Source: Flammeovirga yaeyamensis
Lineage (GTDB): Bacteria; Bacteroidota; Bacteroidia; Cytophagales; Flammeovirgaceae
Direction of reading: 5' to 3'
Length of the DNA stretch: 64,000 nt
Assembly: GCF_018736045.1 (NCBI RefSeq)
Contig: NZ_CP076132.1
Location: 1,535,501-1,599,500 of the forward strand
Part shown: piece by piece, positions 49,786-59,917 of the stretch
Layout of the letters: every line of letters starts with the position of its first letter
Numbering within the stretch: the stretch's first letter is position 1
Made by a program: the position numbers and the translations under genes
The notes under the pieces: generated by a model
The model's database searches: none
Told to the model about the DNA's origin: nothing
What the model saw: only the letters and a program-made list of their open reading frames with translations

Positions 49786-50847
49786 ATGAAAAAACTGATT
49801 TTAACAATTGCTTCAATGATGCTTTCATTGGGAGCAATGTCTCAACAAGTTTCCTTTTTAGTGGGAACTTACACTCAAAAGGATTCAAAAGGTGTGTATA
49901 AAGTAACACTCGAACAGGAAACAGGGCACTTATTTGTAGATGGAGTAATTATCAAAGCACAAAATCCATCTTATGTAGCTTATTCTAAAAACCGTAAATA
50001 TTTAGGAGTACTGAATGAAAGTGAAGAAGGAACGGTAAGTTTATACAAGGTGTTGGATGGTCAATACCATCTCGTAAACAGACAACATACTAAAGGGTCT
50101 TATCCGTGTCACATATCATTTGATGGAAGTAACAATGTATATGTTGCCAATTATGGTTCTGGAAATGTGTCTGTCTTCAAAATCGAAGACAAAAAATTAT
50201 CAGAAATAAAGCAAACGATCAAATATGATAAGACGGGTCCGAATACAGGACGTCAGGAAGCTTCTCATGCACACTTCTCTAACTTTGTAAAACACTCTAA
50301 AACACTTTACACAGTAGATTTAGGTGGAGATGAAGTACATGCGTATCATATGGCTAAAGATGGTTTGCAAGAAAAGTTCTCTTTTCAAATTACACCTGGA
50401 GGTGGACCAAGACATTTGGTTGATAACGGAGGTCATATTTATGTATTGGAAGAACTGACTTCTAAAGTAGCTGTTTACAATAAAGAAGGGAACACCCCTC
50501 AACTAGTACAAGAAATTTCTATGTTGCCAGAAGGATTTACTGATGCTAATACAGGTGCAGCCATTAAAATGAGCAAGGACAAGAAATTTTTGTATGCGAC
50601 CAATAGAGGCGATAATAGCATAGTGATATTTAAAGTATTACAAGATGGACAATTAGAAGTCATTGGTCATGAAAGCGTAAGAGGTGATTCTCCAAGAGAT
50701 TTCTCTTTCTCACCAAAACAGAATTATATTGTTGTAGCGAATCAAGAGTCTGATAACATCACATTATTTAAAAGAAATAAAGAGACAGGTTTATTAGAAT
50801 TTGTCGGCGAAGCAGAAATTAGTATGCCGGTCAATATTGTCTTTTAA
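49786..50847 (+). CDS. exported lactonase-family beta-propeller protein
   Basis: 353 aa with a signal peptide (1-19, GAMSQ). The seven-bladed propeller begins 'FLVGTYTQKDSKGVYKVTLEQETGHL' and repeats the 'NPSYVAYSKNRKYLGVLNESEEGTVSLYKV' type of blade. 'DKTGPNTGRQEASHAHFSNFVKHSKTLYTVDLGGDEVHAY', 'GGGPRHLV' and 'RGDSPRDFSFSPKQNYIVVANQESDNITLF' are characteristic of the 6-phosphogluconolactonase/Pgl-like family. Because it is exported, its substrate is likely a lactone outside the cytosol rather than the pentose-phosphate intermediate. It is monocistronic, with a strong terminator. Confidence 0.9.
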   Translation: MKKLILTIASMMLSLGAMSQQVSFLVGTYTQKDSKGVYKVTLEQETGHLFVDGVIIKAQNPSYVAYSKNRKYLGVLNESEEGTVSLYKVLDGQYHLVNRQHTKGSYPCHISFDGSNNVYVANYGSGNVSVFKIEDKKLSEIKQTIKYDKTGPNTGRQEASHAHFSNFVKHSKTLYTVDLGGDEVHAYHMAKDGLQEKFSFQITPGGGPRHLVDNGGHIYVLEELTSKVAVYNKEGNTPQLVQEISMLPEGFTDANTGAAIKMSKDKKFLYATNRGDNSIVIFKVLQDGQLEVIGHESVRGDSPRDFSFSPKQNYIVVANQESDNITLFKRNKETGLLEFVGEAEISMPVNIVF

Positions 50848-50864
50848 TCAAATAATACAATCTC

Positions 50865-50899
50865 AATCCTCTAAATTTATATTTAGAGGATTTTTTTTT
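50865..50899 (+). terminator. lactonase gene terminator
   Basis: A perfect 12-bp stem AATCCTCTAAAT / ATTTAGAGGATT with a 4-nt loop and nine T. Confidence 0.85.
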
Positions 50900-51018
50900 G
50901 CCTAATTTTAAAAATCATAAAATATCTTAATGTAAGTTGCGTGTAACATTGCAAATGTTATTATATTTAAAATGTAAAACCAAAAACATAACTCAAAAAT
51001 CTTTCTCTACTATTACTG

Positions 51019-54000
51019 ATGATCAATCGTTTAAAAGAACTATTAGTTGTCTTGCTTATTATCATACCAGCGTTCTCTTATGCTCAGACAGAAATCTGTG
51101 ATAATGGTATTGATGACGATAATGATGGATTGGTAGATTGTTTCGACCCCGACTGTACCAATTTCCCCGGTTGCGATGGCTTCTATTTTGGCAATGATTC
51201 TGCCAATTGTCAAGTTATCCCTCCCATTGTTCCCAACTTTAATATTGTACCTAAGTTTTCTACAGACCCTAATGTGGCGAAAATAGAACAACGTTCTGGA
51301 GTAATGGTGGCCGACTTGGATTTAGATAGTATTCCAGAACTTATCGGTAAATCTATGCCTAAAGGGGAACCCGGCTACATTAATATCTTTAGTGGGGCTG
51401 ACGGAACACTACTCCAACAAATTACCGAAAAAGGAAATACGCATGCTTATACTCAAGTAGCCATTGCGGATGTGGATAAAAATGGTCTCGGAGATATTTT
51501 CGTGAATGAAAATAGAACTATTAGACGTTATGAGTATTTATCCGACCGTTTTATTGCCGAAGCTACACAAAAGGTGGTATCCAATCTTCAAACGCCACAG
51601 ATTGCAGACTTCGATGGAGACGGCGTCCCTGAAGTCTACCTAGGTAATGCCATATTTAATGCAGTCACCTTAGATCGATTGGTCGCTCCCGATTCTGCTA
51701 AGAATAGTGGTTCCTTTTCGTATAACATGAGTACGGATCAAGGAAACAAAATCGAAGACTCCTATACTTTGGCATATGATGTTTTTCAGCCTGGTGATGC
51801 CAATCCAAATGGAGGTACTTTCGGAAGCGAAGTAGATGGTTTGGAATTAATTGCCGGAGGTAAAGTATATGCGGTGGATCTTACTGGAGGTACTTTAACC
51901 GAATTAGTAAGTTGTCCTTTACCATCTGGGTATAGTAATTATTTCCGTCCAGGTGATGGTTTTGTGAGTATTGGCGACTTTACCGGTAACAATAAATTAG
52001 AGGTGATTGTAGCTGCCAAAATTAATAAAAATGATATTTCTATTTATTTATGGTCACCATACACTCAAACTTATCTAGGAAACTATGTCTTCGAAAACTC
52101 AGATAAGATTGGTCGTTGTAATCTAGGAGATTTTGATAACGACGGTATGATCGAAGTCGGAACGGCAGGGAAAAACCAATATGTAGTATTAGAATACAAT
52201 GCCTCTTCGAACTCCTTAGTGGAGAAATGGAAAAGAACAAAGCTGGACGATGGATCTCAGATGACGGGTTCTACTTTATTCGATTTTGATGGTGATGGAA
52301 ATATAGAAGTAGTTTATTCGGAAGAAGAAAACCTATTTATATGGAGATGGGATGAAGACAGTCAAACTTTTATTGAAGTATCGAAAGTGATTTCGAGAGC
52401 AGGTACAAGAACAGAGTACCCCTTAGTTGCTGATGTAAACGCCGATGGACAAGCCGAAATTGTTATGGCTGCACAAGATGTAAACGGTCCCGATGCCGAT
52501 GCCCTAGGTTTTATTCAAGTTTGGGGTTCTTATGACTCTCCATGGGTTTCTTGTAGAAATTTATGGAATCAACACGGTTATCACGTAACGAATATCAACG
52601 ATGATTTGACCATACCGGTATCCCCACAAGACAACTTTAACCCTTACTTTGAAGGAACACTGAATTCTTTTTTAAGTCAAACCCCTTTCATTACCGATAG
52701 TCTAAATATCTCTTTTGCCACTCCAGATTTAATCATTCCAGATATAGAAGCTGATTTATCCGATTGTGCAGATGGATCAGATATACCTATCAATATTACT
52801 ATCGAAAATCAAGGAGATTGGTCTGCCGCTTTAGGAACTCCTGTAACACTTTACAATGGTGATCCTTATAGCAGTTCAACGGCAGTAGTTATTGATACAG
52901 TGCATTTAACTCAAACTATTCAACCTGGAGAATCGACTATTGTAAACGCATTGGTGCCTCAAGATGGAACAAACACCATCGAATTATACATCTTAGCCAA
53001 TCATAATCCATATGCTTTTGATGGGAGTTTCGTAAGCGTACCTCTTCCTGCAGATACAGTTTATACTCCTTTATTGGAATGTGATTACTCTAATAACCTA
53101 TCCTTAAAATTAGAAATTAATGGATGTGTGATTCCTCCTACAGTAGATTTGGATAATAATAACAGTTCAGGTATTGGCGGGGCTGATTATCAAACGGTGT
53201 ATTACAAAGGCTCAGAAACATCAGGGGAATTAGGTGATGAAGACACGAAAATTACTTTATTAGGGACTAATTTTATTTCTAATGCAGTCATCAATTTAAC
53301 CACCATAGAATCCACCGATTCTCTTACCGTTAGAGGGACATTACCAGGAAGTTTAACTTGGTCCTACACTTCGGGAACAAATCAAATAACCCTAGATGGA
53401 GGTGGAACTAAAGCTGAATTCGAAGAGGCTTTGCAGATGGTACATTTTACCAATGCTGCTTTAACCAATTTTGATCGAAGATCGATCACTACTGTCTTGA
53501 ACATTACGACAACAAATGTGAGTAGTAATGTAGCCAATACCTATATAGATATTAAATCAAGACCAACATCACAAGATGAAACAAGAACAATTGATGAGGA
53601 CACCTTCTACGATTTTTCTGCCGCAGATTTCACATTTAATGATGAAGATGGAGATACATTTGATGGCATTCGTGTCAGTTTCCCTCTTGATCCTTTAAAC
53701 TTTAGAGGACACTTGGTATATGACGGTGATACAATTACTATCTATCAGTTAACTATTGGGTATGAAATTCCTAATCCTGCACTATTAAGGTACTATCCTA
53801 TTGAAGATCAAAGTAACGATAATCATAACCCATACTGTATTTTTAATTTCAGAGTAAAAGACAATACGGGTGTTGATTTAACTCATCACCATTCGATACG
53901 ACATACCTTTACGATAAATGTTAACCCAATTGCCGATCCTCCAATCTCTAGAGATACTACGGTTGTTGTTAGAGAAGTAACACCTGAGACGGGCCTAATC

Positions 54001-56505
54001 ACACAATATTTTGAGTTTTCAACAGTAGACGTTGGAGCGACTTTTAGTAAAGTGAAGATTGTGTCTTTACCAGATAAAGGGACTTTAACCTATAATGGTT
54101 CAGGAACTTATGTGCCAGTAACTGTTGGTCAGGAATTAGATGCAACAGGAGGTTTTAATGTTCAATACACTTCAGATGTATTTGTTCCAGGGGTTGATGA
54201 TATTATTCATTACTCAGAATTTGATTTTAAAGTCATAGATTCAAATACAACAGAGTCCGATTCTACCTATCATGTCTTTATCAATTTATTGAAGGACATT
54301 GTGATACTTGACTTTTGGAAATATGGTTTGAAAAATCAAAATATATACTTTGAGCCAAATGATTTCCTCACCCATTATCATAGTGAAACCAATCAACCTT
54401 TATCTAAGATTGTCATTAAATCGTTACCAGGAAATGGTGTTCTAACCTACAACGGAGACACCCTATCTATAGGTGATGAAATTGATATAGCTGGTTTTGA
54501 TGATGATGATGCCACAACACCAAACTTTATTTTTGATCCAGATCAATATTTTAGTGGTTTAACTTCATTCCTTTATAATGTAATTGATCAGCCTGGAGAT
54601 GTGAGTACTCAGGATGCGACCATCAATATATTTATAAGAGATGTGAGACATGAACCTGTTGCTGTGGATGATTTTACCGGAACAGTGGCAAATATATCTG
54701 TAATTATTGATGCCTTGGCAAATGATTATGATGATGATAATGATTCAATTTTCATCACTAGAATAACAAATGTGGAACATGGTACAGCTTCCATAGTAGA
54801 GCAAAGAGTTTATTTTGTACCTGAATATGGTTATGTAGGTAGTGATGCCAATGCAGCTACTATCGATTATGTAATATCAGATGGTAGAGAAGGAACAAGT
54901 ACTGCAACTATACACATTAATATTACTAATGATGCCCCAGAAGTTGGAAATCTTTACTACGGTGGGTATGTAGGTGATACTATTCACTTCTCTGCACATG
55001 ATTTTGAATCTAGGTTTAGGGATAGTCAAACGCTACAAAAGATCAAATTTACTTCATTACCGTCACAGGGGACAATATATACCCAACCTCAAACGGCCAT
55101 TGCAGTGAATCAGGAAATAAACACAGCAGATATTGATCAGTTGTATTACATCAATAATTTACCGGAACAGGAAATTACCGAAAACTTTAATTGGAATGGA
55201 TCTGATGGAACTCAGTTTGCCGATGCCGATGGTAACGTGAGAATACATCTATATCAAAAAACGCATCCACCGACAGCTGTAAATGATATAGCAACAACTG
55301 TAGAAAATGCCTCTATTTTGATAGATGTTCTTGCTAATGATTCTGATCAAGATGGAGATTCTATATATGTCACTCAAGTGGATATGGAAGAAATTCATAC
55401 CGCAGACGGTACTGTGGTTATCGAAAATAATCAAGTGAGATTTACACCAACAACTGGTTTTACAGGATTGACCTATGCTCGTTATTTCATTACCGATGAT
55501 AGAGACGGATCTTCCGAAGCCATCATAAGAATCACTGTAGTAACTTCTCCTGATGCACCATTACCATTGCCTTTCGAAAAATATGGAGAAAAAAATCAGG
55601 ACCTCCCACTTTCGTTGTTAGATTTTGAAGATCATTATACTGATCCGAATAACATGGCCTTGGATTCTGTTCGTTTTGAGAATGATCCAAGTGACGGAAC
55701 CTTGTTCTTAAATAATACTCAAATAACAGTATTACAAGGAATATCAAGGAATGATTTAGACGATATAGTTTACAGACCAAACACCGATTACTTAGGTGAT
55801 GATCAAGTGAGGTATAACGTTTATAATGGTGAATTCTGGGGTAGGTCATCGAGTAGTATCACTTTCCACATGGTGGAGCAACTCGATAATATTACTCCTG
55901 TAGTGGTGGATATCACTAAGAAGGGTAGTGAAAATGAAGATATCCCAATTACTCTTTCAGATTTCGAAAATGCCTTTACCGATCCAAGGGATTCAGCAAT
56001 GATGGCCATCAGGATTCTATCGTTACCCGAACATGGTGATATTACTTTTGACGATCAGGAGGTGATGATCAATCAAATAATTAGTGCAGATAGTTTGGAT
56101 CAATTGATTTATTCGCCTGATAATGGATTTGCTGGGAATGATAGTCTGCATTGGAACGCCACCAACGGTATGCGTTATGCCGATGAAGATGCTGCAGTAC
56201 TTATTCAAATTGGGCCTGAGTTAGTGATTTATTCATCTTTCACTCCAAACAACGATGGCATAAATGATTATTGGCACATTAAGGATATTGAATTCTATCC
56301 AAACAACGAAGTAACCATTTATAACCGTTGGGGAAATGCTATTTATAATGCCAGCGGATACGATAACACAAGTGTCCGATGGGAAGGCACCAATAACCAA
56401 AATGGGGTTGGAAGTAATATCTTACCTGCATCTACCTATTTCTATAAAGTTGACTTAAAAGACGGATCTCCTGTTCGATCGGGATATGTTGTTCTTGCTA
56501 AATAA
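51019..56505 (+). CDS. giant surface protein with cadherin-like repeats and T9SS type B sorting domain
   Basis: 1828 aa. The signal peptide (1-22, SYAQ) is followed by an Asp-rich 'EICDNGIDDDNDGLVDCFDPDC', a MopE-like putative metal motif. FG-GAP/VCBS-type repeats follow to about 500 ('VADLDLDSIPELIGK', 'GDFDNDGMIEVGTAG', 'FDFDGDGNIEVVYSE'). Then come a CARDB-like adhesion domain (about 575-710) and a series of cadherin-like and tandem-95-type domains ('AVDDFTGTVANISVIIDALANDYDDDNDSIFIT', repeated near 1420). The C-terminus from about 1733 ('SSFTPNNDGINDYWHIKDIEFYPNNEVTIYNRWGNAIY') is the gliding-motility-associated type B sorting domain. It is exported through the type IX system to the surface as an adhesin-like filament. 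The SprF-like gene follows at once. Confidence 0.92.
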   Translation: MINRLKELLVVLLIIIPAFSYAQTEICDNGIDDDNDGLVDCFDPDCTNFPGCDGFYFGNDSANCQVIPPIVPNFNIVPKFSTDPNVAKIEQRSGVMVADLDLDSIPELIGKSMPKGEPGYINIFSGADGTLLQQITEKGNTHAYTQVAIADVDKNGLGDIFVNENRTIRRYEYLSDRFIAEATQKVVSNLQTPQIADFDGDGVPEVYLGNAIFNAVTLDRLVAPDSAKNSGSFSYNMSTDQGNKIEDSYTLAYDVFQPGDANPNGGTFGSEVDGLELIAGGKVYAVDLTGGTLTELVSCPLPSGYSNYFRPGDGFVSIGDFTGNNKLEVIVAAKINKNDISIYLWSPYTQTYLGNYVFENSDKIGRCNLGDFDNDGMIEVGTAGKNQYVVLEYNASSNSLVEKWKRTKLDDGSQMTGSTLFDFDGDGNIEVVYSEEENLFIWRWDEDSQTFIEVSKVISRAGTRTEYPLVADVNADGQAEIVMAAQDVNGPDADALGFIQVWGSYDSPWVSCRNLWNQHGYHVTNINDDLTIPVSPQDNFNPYFEGTLNSFLSQTPFITDSLNISFATPDLIIPDIEADLSDCADGSDIPINITIENQGDWSAALGTPVTLYNGDPYSSSTAVVIDTVHLTQTIQPGESTIVNALVPQDGTNTIELYILANHNPYAFDGSFVSVPLPADTVYTPLLECDYSNNLSLKLEINGCVIPPTVDLDNNNSSGIGGADYQTVYYKGSETSGELGDEDTKITLLGTNFISNAVINLTTIESTDSLTVRGTLPGSLTWSYTSGTNQITLDGGGTKAEFEEALQMVHFTNAALTNFDRRSITTVLNITTTNVSSNVANTYIDIKSRPTSQDETRTIDEDTFYDFSAADFTFNDEDGDTFDGIRVSFPLDPLNFRGHLVYDGDTITIYQLTIGYEIPNPALLRYYPIEDQSNDNHNPYCIFNFRVKDNTGVDLTHHHSIRHTFTINVNPIADPPISRDTTVVVREVTPETGLITQYFEFSTVDVGATFSKVKIVSLPDKGTLTYNGSGTYVPVTVGQELDATGGFNVQYTSDVFVPGVDDIIHYSEFDFKVIDSNTTESDSTYHVFINLLKDIVILDFWKYGLKNQNIYFEPNDFLTHYHSETNQPLSKIVIKSLPGNGVLTYNGDTLSIGDEIDIAGFDDDDATTPNFIFDPDQYFSGLTSFLYNVIDQPGDVSTQDATINIFIRDVRHEPVAVDDFTGTVANISVIIDALANDYDDDNDSIFITRITNVEHGTASIVEQRVYFVPEYGYVGSDANAATIDYVISDGREGTSTATIHINITNDAPEVGNLYYGGYVGDTIHFSAHDFESRFRDSQTLQKIKFTSLPSQGTIYTQPQTAIAVNQEINTADIDQLYYINNLPEQEITENFNWNGSDGTQFADADGNVRIHLYQKTHPPTAVNDIATTVENASILIDVLANDSDQDGDSIYVTQVDMEEIHTADGTVVIENNQVRFTPTTGFTGLTYARYFITDDRDGSSEAIIRITVVTSPDAPLPLPFEKYGEKNQDLPLSLLDFEDHYTDPNNMALDSVRFENDPSDGTLFLNNTQITVLQGISRNDLDDIVYRPNTDYLGDDQVRYNVYNGEFWGRSSSSITFHMVEQLDNITPVVVDITKKGSENEDIPITLSDFENAFTDPRDSAMMAIRILSLPEHGDITFDDQEVMINQIISADSLDQLIYSPDNGFAGNDSLHWNATNGMRYADEDAAVLIQIGPELVIYSSFTPNNDGINDYWHIKDIEFYPNNEVTIYNRWGNAIYNASGYDNTSVRWEGTNNQNGVGSNILPASTYFYKVDLKDGSPVRSGYVVLAK

Positions 56506-56521
56506 CCCAAAAAAGAAAAAC

Positions 56522-57436
56522 ATGAAAAAGTGTTTTGCAATAGTATGGCTTTTGATGATGGCGCTATTCCATCAAGTCAAAGCCCAACAAACTACATTAT
56601 ATTCTCAATACATGTTTAATGGATTGACCATCAATCCTGCCTATGCAGGTAGTCAGGGAGGTGTAAATACATCTCTGATTTACCGACAGCATTGGACAGG
56701 CGTAGGCGGCTCTCCAAATACCACCACATTAGCGATTGATTCCCCCTTAGGAAATAAAAGAATGAGTATTGGCGGGTTGTTCTCACAAGATAAAATTGGT
56801 GCTACCACTACTCAGAATATGAATGTAGTGGCTTCATATAGAATCAATTTATTTTCTGGGACACTCTCTTTTGGTTTGCAAGGAGGATTTAATAGCGTGG
56901 CGGTCAATTTTGCAGACCTCACTTCATTTTTACCCGATCCGGCATTGCCTGATGGAACTGTTAGAAGAAACTCTCCCAATTTTGGAGCAGGGTTATTCTA
57001 CAATACCGATCATCTTTACCTAGGTTTCTCAGCACCAAGGCTGATAAGTTCTGATTTAGGTGATCCTAATTCGACTTTAGTGGTGGAAGAAAAGCGACAT
57101 TATTTCTTAAATGCAGGTTACGCCATAGAGCTATCTCACCTTTTGATGTTGAAACCGAATATCCTCTTCCGATTAACAGAAGGGGCTCCCTTACAAGCTG
57201 ATATTAACCTGAATGCATTAATTATGGAGTGGATATGGTTTGGTGTTTCTTACAGAACACAAGAATCCTTTGCACTCCTTACCGAAATACAACTAAGCAA
57301 AGTCTTTAGGATAGGCTATTCTTATGATATGATTACCAACTCAGCTTCTAATATTACCAACGGATCGCATGAGTTTGTGATTAATGTATTCTTTGAGAAT
57401 AAGAAAAAGAAAATAAAAACACCAAGATACTTTTAG
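56522..57436 (+). CDS. type IX secretion PorP/SprF family outer-membrane protein
   Basis: 304 aa from the ATG at 56522; an earlier in-frame ATG at 56486 would overlap the giant gene and lacks a clean signal peptide. The signal peptide ends VKAQ. 'TLYSQYMFNGLTINPAYAGSQGGVNTSLIYRQHWTGVGGSPNTTTLAIDSPLGNKRMSIGGLFSQDKIG' is diagnostic for the PorP/SprF family. These barrels bind type B sorting domains and place the substrate at the surface, so this copy is the likely dedicated partner of the 1828-aa protein, 16 bp upstream. Confidence 0.92.
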   Translation: MKKCFAIVWLLMMALFHQVKAQQTTLYSQYMFNGLTINPAYAGSQGGVNTSLIYRQHWTGVGGSPNTTTLAIDSPLGNKRMSIGGLFSQDKIGATTTQNMNVVASYRINLFSGTLSFGLQGGFNSVAVNFADLTSFLPDPALPDGTVRRNSPNFGAGLFYNTDHLYLGFSAPRLISSDLGDPNSTLVVEEKRHYFLNAGYAIELSHLLMLKPNILFRLTEGAPLQADINLNALIMEWIWFGVSYRTQESFALLTEIQLSKVFRIGYSYDMITNSASNITNGSHEFVINVFFENKKKKIKTPRYF

Positions 57437-57442
57437 CAGCAT

Positions 57443-59917
57443 ATGAAGAACTTCATTTTACTACTTTTGATGCTGATATCGCCTGTACTCTTTGCACAAA
57501 CAATGCAAAACCAAAGGGTACAAGATTTTGATGAAAGAAACGAGGAACGTTTTCAGAACATGGATTATGCGAAAGCGTTAAAGCATTATCAAAAGAAATA
57601 TCAAAAAGAAAGTAATCCAGAAAAAAAGGAAGAATATGCGATACAAATGGCAAGATGCTTCCAAAAACTAAACAAGCCACAAAAAGCGGTAGATCTATTC
57701 GATAAAATGGATAGTTCATTAATTGCTTCCAATGAAGTGGCAACAATCACTTATGCAGATGCTTTATACAATGTAGGAGAATATAAAAAAGCAGAACAGT
57801 GGTATAAAAAAGCGTTTGATAGGAAAGGGGCAGAGCATTCTGCCGAGGTGTATCAGAAGCTGAAAAATTTATCGGCTATTCAACCACTCATGAGAGATCA
57901 AGATCTCTTTGAGGTGAGAAGTCCTTCCTTCAACTCCAATCAAGACGATTTCAGTCCTTTTAAATACAACAATGGCTATGTCTTTTCTTCCAATAGAAAA
58001 TCTAAACAAACTGGTGGGAAAAAATACGCTTGGGACGGAGGTTCCTTCTTGGATCTTTTCTATGTAGATTCTTTGGGGAATGTTCAAAATTTCTCCTCAA
58101 AAATCAACTCTAAATACCATGAGGCATCCGCATCGATTAGTCCTGATGGAAACATGATCGCCTTTACACGTAGTTCAGCAAAAGAAAAAACGAAAGATAA
58201 AGAAAGTAACTTACAATTGATGATCGCCACTAAAAATGGAGAAGGAGATTGGAGTAAACCTCTAGACTTTTTGTGGAATATGACGGATTATTCTACAGGT
58301 CATCCCGCCTTTTCTTCCGATGGAAAACGATTGTATTTTGTATCTGACAGACCCGATGGAATTGGAGGATCAGATATTTATTATTCCGATATAAAAGAGA
58401 ATGGAAAGTTTTCTTCTCCGACACTTATGGGAAAAGAGATCAATACAGAAAAGAATGAAGTATTTCCAGCAGTAGATGGAAACAAACTGTATTTTTCTTC
58501 CGATGGTTGGGGAGGACTTGGTGGGTTGGATATTGTGATGCAAAACTTGGATAGTTTATACGAAAAGCCTGTTCACCTTCATGCTCCCATCAATTCGAGT
58601 TACGACGATTTCGGTGGTACTAAAATTAATTTGAAGAGCTATTACATTTCTTCCAATAGAATGACCGAATTCTCTGATAAAGGAAACGACAATATTCTAG
58701 AAGTAGAGAAGGTTTTCTTTAAAGGGATAGTCATTGATAAGTTCGAAAGAACACCCATCCCAGATGCATTAGTAGAAATAGATGGAAAGGTGGTGACCAA
58801 ATCAGATGAGTCGGGTTTATTTAAGGTTCGCTTCGATCAATGGCCCGATTTGATGCCTATTATTGGTAGAAAGCAGAGTTATGCATCAGATACTTTGGCA
58901 GGGAAAGAAGCCGCCCAAACTATTGAAATGGGAGAGCCAATTGTCTTAGAATTAGCACAACCTTATATCGAAGGTCATGTGTATGATTCACTCACCAAAG
59001 AACCAATCATTGCTCGATTAACGATAAAAGATCGATCAACAGAAACAGAGAGAGTCGTATTTTCGGATTCTACAGGTTATTATAGAATATCTGCCAAAGC
59101 ACAAGAACATTACGACTTTATTTCTGAACGTCCACGATATTTTACAAGGCGACAAGCAACCAATACACAAGACCATTACAAAACGGTGAGAGATATTGCC
59201 ATGAATCCAATAGTGGGACAACGTATCCGTATTTACTATAATTTTGATATGTCGAACATCCGAGATGATGCTTCCCATTCATTAGATACTGTAGTTAATG
59301 TGATGAAATACAATCCGACCATTACGATCGAATTATCTTCTCATACGGATATTAGAGGTCGAGATTCCTATAACCAAGCGTTGTCAGATCGTAGAGCCAA
59401 AGAAGCCTTTGATTATGCTGTTCGTAAAGGTATCGCTGCAGAAAGAATGACCTATAAAGGGTATGGAGAAACCATGCCGGTCATCGATTGTAAAGGCAAA
59501 AGATGTACGGAAGCAGAACATCAACTAAACCGTAGAACAGAGTTTTATGTGACGGGTTACCTCAATGAAAAAGGGTACTTCGGAAGCGATTATAATAAGT
59601 TTTATCCCGATTCATTATCAGAAGTCTTAGAGGATAGTGATAAAGAAATCATTAGATCAACTTCTAATAGCATAACTGGAATATTTGTGAGTTTGATTGG
59701 TGGAGTAGAAGGATACAATGTGAAAGCCTTGGACGATCAAGGGAAGCTATTAGCACAAGATAAAACAACAGAAGAAGGGGTGTTCAACTTGATGGTTCCG
59801 AATCAATACAAGTACAAATTAGTGTTGGATAAAGAAGGAATCGAAATCACACACCGATACATTACTTTAGAAGACTTCGATGGGAAATCAAACTTTGATG
59901 TCACCATTTATAAATAA
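57443..59917 (+). CDS. PorE-like protein: TPR, PD40 propeller, regulatory domain, OmpA domain
   Basis: 824 aa. After a signal peptide (1-19) comes a TPR region (about 35-140). A WD40-like PD40 propeller follows (about 150-400, 'SASISPDGNMIAFTRSS', 'HPAFSSDGKRLYFVSDRPDGIGGSDIYYSD', 'FPAVDGNKLYFSSDGWGGLGGLDI'). Next are two carboxypeptidase-regulatory-like domains (about 425-570) and an OmpA/MotB peptidoglycan-binding domain (about 590-705, 'LSSHTDIRGRDSYNQALSDRRAKEAFDYAVRKGI'). A ~120-residue tail follows. This order matches PorE of the type IX machinery, which anchors the apparatus to peptidoglycan. It follows the SprF-like gene by 6 bp, completing a substrate-SprF-PorE operon. Confidence 0.9.
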   Translation: MKNFILLLLMLISPVLFAQTMQNQRVQDFDERNEERFQNMDYAKALKHYQKKYQKESNPEKKEEYAIQMARCFQKLNKPQKAVDLFDKMDSSLIASNEVATITYADALYNVGEYKKAEQWYKKAFDRKGAEHSAEVYQKLKNLSAIQPLMRDQDLFEVRSPSFNSNQDDFSPFKYNNGYVFSSNRKSKQTGGKKYAWDGGSFLDLFYVDSLGNVQNFSSKINSKYHEASASISPDGNMIAFTRSSAKEKTKDKESNLQLMIATKNGEGDWSKPLDFLWNMTDYSTGHPAFSSDGKRLYFVSDRPDGIGGSDIYYSDIKENGKFSSPTLMGKEINTEKNEVFPAVDGNKLYFSSDGWGGLGGLDIVMQNLDSLYEKPVHLHAPINSSYDDFGGTKINLKSYYISSNRMTEFSDKGNDNILEVEKVFFKGIVIDKFERTPIPDALVEIDGKVVTKSDESGLFKVRFDQWPDLMPIIGRKQSYASDTLAGKEAAQTIEMGEPIVLELAQPYIEGHVYDSLTKEPIIARLTIKDRSTETERVVFSDSTGYYRISAKAQEHYDFISERPRYFTRRQATNTQDHYKTVRDIAMNPIVGQRIRIYYNFDMSNIRDDASHSLDTVVNVMKYNPTITIELSSHTDIRGRDSYNQALSDRRAKEAFDYAVRKGIAAERMTYKGYGETMPVIDCKGKRCTEAEHQLNRRTEFYVTGYLNEKGYFGSDYNKFYPDSLSEVLEDSDKEIIRSTSNSITGIFVSLIGGVEGYNVKALDDQGKLLAQDKTTEEGVFNLMVPNQYKYKLVLDKEGIEITHRYITLEDFDGKSNFDVTIYK

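Noticed and set aside
56486-56521. Upstream ATG of the SprF-like gene inside the giant gene
   Set aside because: It adds a polar, Lys/Asn-rich stretch before a proper signal peptide that begins at 56522.
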